Assembly: GCA_038503035.1 (NCBI GenBank)
Contig: JAVSML010025211.1
Span: 682,001-746,000 of the forward strand
Length of the DNA stretch: 64,000 nucleotides
Direction: 5' to 3'
From: Crocodylus rhombifer
Taxonomy: Eukaryota; Chordata; Crocodylia; Crocodylidae
The position numbers and the translations under genes are program-made. Numbering within the stretch: position 1 is the first letter of the stretch; every line of letters starts with the position of its first letter. A model generated the notes under the pieces. That model was not told the DNA's origin and searched no databases. It worked only from the letters and a program-made list of their open reading frames with translations. Positions 57,257 through 64,000 of the stretch are shown in pieces.

Positions 57257-57632
57257 ATGCGGGGGATTAAATGTCTCTACACTAATGCTAGGAGCATGGG
57301 GAACAAGCAGGAGGAACTTGCACTCCTGCATGTAATCAACAACTTCGACCTGGTTGGGCTAGCTGAAACCTGGTGGGACCCTATTCACGATTGGGCAGTA
57401 GGCATTGAAGGTTATAGATTGCACAGATGGAACAGAGTGGGGGAAAAGATTGGGGGTGTTGTTTTCTATGTTAAGGAGCAATATACATCTTCTATAATCA
57501 AGATGGGATCAGAGGAGGGCCAAACTGAGGTACTGTGGGTTAGTATACAAGGGGGTTGAGGGGAAAGGGACTTGGTAGTGGGGGTCTACTATAGATTGCC
57601 ACACCAGGAGGATGAGCTAGACCTGGTTTTCT
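57257..57632 (+). pseudogene. CR1 endonuclease domain fragment (N-terminal)
   Basis: The plus-strand frame gives IKCLYTNARSMGNKQEELAL, then NNFDLVGLAETWWD, HDWAVGIEGYRLHRWNRVG and VVFYVKEQY, the standard start of the CR1 ORF2 apurinic endonuclease. The catalytic Asn of YTNARS and the Glu of ETWWD are visible. After a stop at 57559 the sequence shifts to DLVVGVYYRLPHQEDELDLVFS. It then ends abruptly at about 57632 where an oppositely oriented CR1 segment begins. Its 5' flank is unrelated sequence. Confidence 0.88.
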
Positions 57633-57800
57633 CTTGTGGAGGCTGAAAAGATCCAAGTCCCTCAGCCTTTCCTCATAAGGCCTTCCCTGCAGGCCTCTAA
57701 CCATATGAGTGATCCTCCTCTGGCTCCTCTCAAGGTTGTCCACATACTTCTTGAACTGGAGCGCTCAGAATTGGATGCAGTACTCTAGCTGTGGCCTGAC
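57633..57800 (-). pseudogene. CR1 reverse transcriptase C-terminal fragment, inverted
   Basis: On the minus strand it reads LVRPQLEYCIQF (near 57770), then VDNLERSQRRITHMVRGLQG and [19 protein letters not shown]. These are the CR1 segment after the catalytic domain. Its 3' side points at, and joins, the 3' side of the endonuclease fragment at 57632, so the two are tail to tail. Neither the CR1 3' end nor the catalytic core is present. Confidence 0.85.
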
Positions 57801-60800
57801 CAGTGCCACATACAGCCCCCTTCCCCGCCCCTCCCGGTCAGCGATTGGCCACTAATGCCCACCCAGACTCTGAAGGCACCGTTGCCCATGTGCCCACTGA
57901 GTCTTTCCAGTTTTGCCTCAGTTGGATAAAAGATGGCTGCAGTGGAGGATCTTCCTTGAAAACCAAATCTCATGTGCAGTTGCTATTGTTATCAGGGAGC
58001 TGATAGCAATATTTATATTTAGGCTGTCTACCACCTTCTACTTGCTGAAGTCTGGTGGTCTTTTCTTGAGAAGCACTCACTACTACATCATTATCTTCAG
58101 CCAGTCATTGAAACTTGCCACAGAGAAAGCCTAGTCCCTTTTATGTTCCACTGGGAACCACAGGAACACACTGCCTTTCTGGCAGTGAGGAGAGAGCAAG
58201 GCCAGGTTCTAGCAGCAGCTCTCCTCTCATATGAAGGGAGAAGCAATAGTGGCTCAAATATGCATAAGTCTTGAGCACTAACAACTACAACAGATGTCAA
58301 TGGAAGTTGGGTTTGCTTAGCACCTTTGGGACTAACGCTGTATGGTCTTAAGCACAATTTTGAGTCAGAAGGTTGTTACTTATACTCCTGACTGGCGTGG
58401 AGACACTGTGCAGTTTCAGATTAGTTCAGCTGTAGACTCCTCAGAAACATGAGCACCCTGAAAAAGACTCTGAGGAATAAATAATTCTGTGTTCGTTGCT
58501 GTCTTTAAATGCAACGGAGTAAATAAGGGACTCACTGAATGATAAGGATGAAAGTACTGGACTGTGTGCACCTTTCGTTCTGTGCACTGAATGAAAAGAA
58601 TAGGTATAATCATATAATAAATAATTAAAAGATATAATCATAATAGATAATATAATAGGTCATTAACAGATATAACCATATAACCTAAATGCTGGCTTTT
58701 CTTAACATCTCCAGAGACACTCTTTTAGACCCAATTGCATACCTCCATGACAGTTAAATCCCAATACCTGGTCCACATCCCCTCCACTCATGGAGCCCAC
58801 ATCCTAGAGCCCACCTGTCTTTCAGTCTTCTACTTTCTACCCCCACTTTCAGTCTTGGAGTTAGTAGCTACTCAGCTTATACAAACATTTAAAAAACAAA
58901 AGCCTATTTTTGCAACCATATGAAAATAGCTCTTTTTAAGCCTAATCTAACGTGCACTAAAATCAGAGGGAAGTAAGTCCTCTCGTGACTTTAATGGACT
59001 TTGGATAGGGTTCAATATTGTTTTAGAAGAAAAGGTACTAACTATCTGTGTAGCATAGAAAGGGGATTGAGAAGGCGAAACACAGTGTGGTACTGAGTTC
59101 CCTGTGGTTACTGAAGAAACCATAGCTTCAATATTTCTGGCAGCAGAATCCTTCAAAATCAGCAGATACCCTACTGGTCATACAGCTCCTTGGTGCTCTA
59201 TGTATCAGTTTATTAATGTTATTTGAGAAAAAAATGATTAGACATCCGAAGACAAACACCAACTCATGGGGAATTTTGATAGTTTTCACTTTGTACTGAT
59301 GACTACACAAACATTTCCTTTCAACCATTTCACTACCAGAAAGTGCCACAAACACAAAGAATTCAGTTTCATACTGTCTGTTTGATGGAATGACAATGTG
59401 TCAAACCTCATATATTCACAACTTGCCTTCTGTAAGAAATAATTTAGAAACGAGTATCACACACATCTGGCTATTGGGTGTCCTTGCAGATATTCCCTAT
59501 TTATAAATTAAGTAATTATTTAGTATTTGTTGCAACATTATTAAGATAAGAAGTTAACATTCCAGGAGTCACATTTTTTTCTTGATAGTAGTTATCATCT
59601 ACAAAAATTGATACCGACTTCTGTTTTGTGGGTGTAGAACGAAAAGATTGGTTACCAAAACACCAGCCAGCATCTGAAAATCATAGTGGACCCCCAGATA
59701 AGTTTATCACATATTACATAATACAGCTAGCAATTTCTTAAAGGTTTTAGAATGACAAATTGTATCTTTTCAGTTATACTTAATCCTATCAAGTCTTTAA
59801 TAGATTAAACAAATTATTCCTCTCTTGCAGGATGAACAAGGTGTTTTCTGTATGTTAGTCATGAATAAAGACATCCTGTGATTTTTATTGTTCATCTCAC
59901 TTAAAAATAAATTACTTTAAAATCAATTATTAGTATAACAAAGTACCTCTTTCTTGTATAAGAAATAGATAGTAATCATTGCTGTCACAAAGAAATAGCC
60001 AGAACATTGTGGACTTGGCAGAATACCAGGTGCATAGGTACTCAGAAGCAAGTGCTGAGAAGTACACCAGCTATTGGGCCCTATAGATTGTACTGTCAAG
60101 TGGGTCCAAATAAAGTACCCTTCCAGAGATGTCAGTCTTCCCTAGGCCCCCAGATACGATACCTTCTCCCTGCAACCTACTCTTTATTAGTCCAAATCAA
60201 ATCCAAATATTCTTTTCCCTCCAAAGAATCTAAAAATCCAGGGTCCAACTATTGTTTCTAAGTCAAATTCAAATGTAGACAACTACCCATATGATTGCAT
60301 CTTCCCAGGCATTTTGCTGCTATGGAGCTATATTAACCCTTGGTTTATTGTGCATTTCAATTCTAGAACATGACACTGTTAGTTGGTGACCTAAGATACA
60401 AATATAATGCACTGAATATGGCACTATTGTAACAGCCACCTCCATTTCTCTGCACAAAAAGCCCCAAACCAAATATATGCAACCCAAGTTTGACTCATTT
60501 GATTTCATGTTAGGACTTCTGGCTTGGTTTAAAGACATTTTCTCTTGTATAGAACATATTATAAATTTCCAGATCATATGGCATATATCACAGCAACAAT
60601 ATTTTAAGCATTTTTTTCCTCATAAAAATAAGCTTTACTTCCAACTGTAGAATCCACAAATATGGATTAGGATTTTGTCTCAAGTATTTAAAAACTGCAA
60701 ATATTTTACACGATGGCCAAAGCCTATTCAATATTTTTGGCCTATTTTTGTCTAACACAATAAACCAGTTCTACAAAAATAACTAGAGTTACAGGATAAA

Positions 60801-61243
60801 ACTTGAAAACTTTGTGAGAGCATTGTGAGAAACAGCACTAACAGGAAGCACAGAAACTTAGAACACTTGTTAAGTCTTATTATAAAGCTGCACAGGATTT
60901 AAATACCTTTTATCTTAAGATAGAATACATTATTTTTTAAAGAAAATCTCATAACTTTTATTATACGTATAAAGTATCATATTGTATTAAAATATTTATA
61001 AAGCCTATCTCTAGAGTGTTTTCTTCCATTTCTCAGTGCTTAGGCCATTTCAAGACCTTCTCACTCAAGCTTCTTTAACACTTAGCATCAACCCAGTCCA
61101 CTCCTGAGAGATTTAAGATGAAGAAAGATGTGAATAGCATGTATATAACTATTTAGAAACAATATGCAATAAAGAATAAAGTGAGTATGCTAATTCTCTG
61201 TGGTTATAGTGATTTTTGTCAGAATTAATTTCTTTTTTTAAAA
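57801..61243. other. Unassigned, mostly AT-rich sequence
   Basis: The first ~120 bases are GC-rich (CCCCGCCCCTCCCGG). After that the sequence is AT-rich with no gene recognised. At 58605-58685 there are cryptic repeats of AGATATAA(T/C)CATA. I could not detect transposon ends between 58.7 and 61.2 kb. Confidence 0.4.
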
Positions 61244-62165
61244 GTAGATACTATGGAAAGCTGAATGCACTTGGTCTCATTAGATCTGTAAGCTAAGCAG
61301 TCCTCAGCCTGGCTAGTAGGGCTGTGCAAAGCTTCGGTCCTTGATCTGATTTGGTGGAGATTCGGCCCAATTCGGTGGCTGAATCTCCGAATCTGAATCT
61401 ATTCAGAGGACCCTTTAATCTCTCTAAATTGAATTGGAGCCCTCTGAATCAATTCGGAGAGATTCAGAAGGATTCGGCGATTCGGACATAGACACAGCTT
61501 TACATGTTTTTTCTGCATACTTCTAGGAAGTACATGGCTCATGAATGCTGTGATGCTGGGGTGCATGGACTATCCCACAGAAGTGTGTGGTGGGGTGAGG
61601 GGTTCCCCAGCGTGCTTGGCATCAGACCCAGAAGTGACCAGAAGCACTTCTGGTCCACTTCCAGGTCCACCAGAGAGTGCTCTGGGGCCCCCCCTGCACC
61701 TCCCCGGCTTGGTGACTGGTGCCTTCTGGGTCTGGGTGGCACCCGGGGGTCCCCCTGTGGCCGATCCGATTGCTGAGCAGGGGTGGAGGGCCCTCAGCGT
61801 GCTCCCTGGAGGACCCGGAAGTGGACTGGAAGTACTTCTGCGTTCACTGCCGAGCACACAGGGGGGCTCCCCTGTGCTCCTGGGGGATACTCCATGCAGT
61901 GTTTATGAGCTGCGCCTGGTACCTCAAGGTATGTAGAAAAATCGTGTAAAGCTGTGTCTCTGGCCTAATTGCTGATTCTCTGAATCAGCATCGAATCTTC
62001 AGATTTGGATTCGTTTGAATTGAATCAGGGACAGTGATCCAAATCAATGAATTGAATCACTGTCCTCAGTTTGGGCAGAATCTGAATCCAAATTGAATAG
62101 GGCCTGTTTCGCCCACCCCTACTGGCTAGTATTTGATGAGGGATCTTTTGGGAATCCTAAGTGCA
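61244..62165 (+). pseudogene. 5S rRNA-derived pseudogene or SINE head, split by a hAT insertion
   Basis: The 61244-61316 stretch follows vertebrate 5S rRNA from its 5' end: CTGAATGCAC for CTGAACGCGC, TCTCATTAGATCT for TCTCGTCTGATCT, AAGCTAAGCAG exactly (A-box), and CCTGGCTAGTA for CCTGGTTAGTA. Past the transposon, 62122-62165 continues CTGGCTAGTATTTGATGAGG, ..TTTTGGGAATCCTAAGTGC, matching the ..GGATGGGAG..TGGGAATACCGGGTGC end. Joined, the 5S-like part is about 110 bases, near full length. Most CpG sites are lost. It may be a 5S retropseudogene or the head of a 5S-derived (SINE3-type) SINE; no clear SINE body follows. Confidence 0.8.
61317..62121. mobile_element. Fold-back hAT inserted in the 5S-like sequence
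   Basis: The ends are TAGGGCTGTGCAAAGCTTCGG and TTTCGCCCACCCCTA. The exact 8-bp duplication ctggctag lies at 61309-61316 and 62122-62129. The arms fold on each other: ACAGCTTTACATG..TTTTTCTGCATAC on the left pairs with GTATGTAGAAAAA..GTAAAGCTGTGTC on the right. The body contains many GAATC/GATTC words and a GC-rich centre. It has no transposase and is the same family as 24252-25166, whose right half it matches. Confidence 0.9.
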
Positions 62166-63833
62166 CAATCCAGTGAGATGTGATTAAATATTTGACCAAT
62201 ATTAAACTGTGGAAGTTGAACTAGTAGAAAGACATTGCTTAGTCCCGCCCCAGTGCTACTGAACTGATGGATCAGAATCAAAGAAGAAAAAAAAAAAGAA
62301 ACAAAATTCAAATATAATTGTTAAAGTCCATCCTGATTGTATTGGATATGTTTATATTTAGGTTGTTATATTGTTTTACTGAGGACTCATGAAGCTGTAC
62401 ACAATGGAAATATATATAGAGACAAAGGGGAAAACCCCCCGCCACTGAGCTCTTACATTCATCTTGTGATAAAAAAAAATGGTGTGTTTTTTTTTAAACA
62501 TATACTACAATCCATGAAGTGAGTGAACCTGGAGAAAGAATTCCAATCTACACGTAGAGTTCTAAAATAATTTTCTATCATTATTTTTAAAACCCTAATT
62601 TTTAACTTAGTACGGGCAGGAGCAACCAACAGACTAAAGGCATACAGTTCAAACATCTCCAGGAAAGTATGGTTTTGGAGTTTTTTTTGGTAGGAAACAA
62701 TTAAAAAGCACTATCTGCATGATAGCAAACTAGGGCCTACTAAACAATCAGGTCATGCAATGAATAAAGTTGTTAATGATCCCAGATTTCAGATGGATTG
62801 TGGGAAAGGGATAAATGATTAAATCTGAGATAATCTTGTTATTTTTAAAGCCCTGGAGGTGTAGAATTTAATATTGAAGGCAAACTGTGGTGATTTGTGA
62901 AGTTATACTTGTAGATTATAATAAACTCAGATAATGGTAGCCTAACATTCTTATTGCCTTGATTTTAAATGATAAATGACAAAACTTTCAAAGAATAATT
63001 TATATAGTATATGTTGTGATTTAAATAATTTCAATTAAGCCATCCTGTGGAATCATCAACCGGTGCATCATCAAATCTTAGAATTAAAGTTTATTTTGAA
63101 TGAATTCAGAGTAGGAAGCACTGTTATATACAAATTAGTCCAATGGTATCATATTTGTATATTTAGATGTTACTCAGGGTTGTCCATTCCTAGCACTCAA
63201 AATTGTTAATCAGGCCATGATACAGACTTAAAAATCATCAAAGTAAAGAAACCCCAACAATGTTGGGTTGTTTTTATTTACATTTGGATCACATTTTCCA
63301 GTGCAAGGGTTGGAAACTCATTTTTTTTATTTGTAACAAAAACAGATTTTGATGCTGTTTCTCACTTCCAGAGCATCTGAAAACATGAATTTCCTGGAAG
63401 AACTGCAAGAATTGGCAAAACAGACTACAGGATGTTCCATCACAAGTAAAACTGGCTTTTTTTCACTTCAGTTGTTTTACAGGTGGTTTCTCAGCAAGGG
63501 GCAGATCCAAAGGGGATACTCTTGCACTCCCCTTTGATTCCTGCCCCCATCAAAAGTTTAAAACAAACTGCCCGGCAGTGGCAGTGGCATTTTTAGTAAG
63601 GTAGTGCTGAGGGTGTTGACTGACTTCACGGCTCATTATAATCTACCTGATTGCTTCTAAAAACTCTTCATCCCACAGGTATTAACAACCCTTTCTTCTT
63701 TTTCATGGTCTTGATGTTTTACCAATCAAGCTAGCCTTTCTTTTGCAATTCTGCCATCTATTAGCTGGTCCTGGTAATGAAGCTTCTACTTCACAGCCCC
63801 GCAGATGGCTTCTATCTCATTTCAATGAAGTTA
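62166..63833. other. Unassigned AT-rich sequence
   Basis: No gene recognised apart from the weak exon candidate at 63372-63445. Confidence 0.4.
63372..63445 (+). other. Weak candidate exon (splice-flanked short frame)
   Basis: A pyrimidine-rich run and CAG (TTTCTCACTTCCAG) precede 74 bases that end before GTAAAA. In the one open frame the product reads ASENMNFLEELQELAKQTTG with a helix-like Leu/Glu pattern. I do not know a protein containing this, the length is not a multiple of three, and no partner exon is visible. It could be chance. Confidence 0.2.
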
Positions 63834-64000
63834 CCATATTTACTTAAATAGAAGATGACCCTAATTATAAGAAGACCTCCCAATAATTAGATTCTATATA
63901 TGGAAAATTTATAAATCAGTTACAATTTTCCAGGTATAAAATCTAATTATTGGAAGTTTGTCTTGAATTTGTCCTCCTTCCACTGGTATAGCACAGAAAA
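63834..64000. mobile_element. MITE with CCATATTTACT end, cut by the window edge
   Basis: The start CCATATTTACTTAAATAG resembles the left end of the element at 53229. Inside, CCCAATAATTAGATT (about 63887-63903) is inverted at AATCTAATTATTGGAAG (about 63939-63955), so the interior folds back. The right end lies beyond 64000. Confidence 0.5.

Noticed and set aside
57257..57800. Twin-priming 5' inversion of a single CR1 insertion
   Set aside because: The pieces meet at their 3' sides, whereas twin priming joins 5' sides.
1..64000. tRNA genes, intact rRNA genes, or retroviral gag/pol/env genes
   Set aside because: Looked for by eye; only a split 5S-like pseudogene and LTR-like blocks were found. 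Short tRNA-like matches cannot be excluded without a tRNA search program.

Overview
The window reads as non-coding nuclear DNA of a land vertebrate, most likely a non-avian sauropsid (crocodilian or turtle, with crocodilian my best guess). This is inferred from the repeat content: CR1 retrotransposons with the ATTCTATG-type 3' terminus, several hAT and Harbinger DNA transposons with matching miniature elements, a Penelope-type repeat, a decayed L1/Tx1-like LINE and a 5S-rRNA-derived pseudogene, all in AT-rich unique sequence. There is no bacterial gene organisation, no operon, no CRISPR array and no intact host protein-coding gene. Every sizeable recognisable coding region is a fossil of a transposable element. 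One weak splice-flanked exon candidate lies at 63372-63445.

Layout. 1-9.1 kb is mostly unique AT-rich DNA with one hAT element (2181-2579), a near-perfect Penelope-type palindrome (3385-3508), a repeat carrying a broken hammerhead-ribozyme motif (about 4960-5175) and a TG microsatellite. 9.1-17.2 kb holds a hAT-like fragment, a complete hAT with target duplication (11336-11895), a ~50-bp minisatellite, and a minus-strand L1/Tx1-like ORF2 fossil (about 13091-15930) invaded by a Harbinger-type MITE and a hAT MITE. 17.2-24 kb is mostly unique, with one ~0.44-kb MITE and a fold-back repeat. 24.07-26.81 kb is a nest of hAT elements, one of which carries a piece of CR1 reverse transcriptase in place of its own centre. 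27-36.4 kb holds two more MITEs, a 0.7-kb imperfect palindrome (30588-31295), the best-preserved CR1 (31795-33295), a hAT-like repeat and an LTR. 38.7-47.5 kb holds a GC-rich minisatellite, two very old CR1/L3-like remnants, a hAT element with an LTR inside it, a patchwork of hairpins and a 60-bp duplication, and a second CR1.

47.5-49.2 kb is unusually free of recognisable repeats and carries two octamer motifs and homeodomain-type cores, so it is my best candidate for a conserved regulatory element. 49.2-56.2 kb contains hAT pieces, a 2-kb Harbinger transposon with a degenerate DDE transposase (50602-52610), a small deleted fragment related to it, and a 243-bp MITE with related ends. 57.2-57.8 kb has two CR1 pieces placed tail to tail. 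61.2-62.2 kb is a 5S rRNA-like sequence split by a hAT fold-back element with a perfect 8-bp target duplication.

The elements do not form a pathway. They record successive invasion: L1 and L3-like first, then CR1, LTR elements, hAT and Harbinger. The nesting order gives relative ages. All family assignments come from reading motifs and translations by eye, without database searches.
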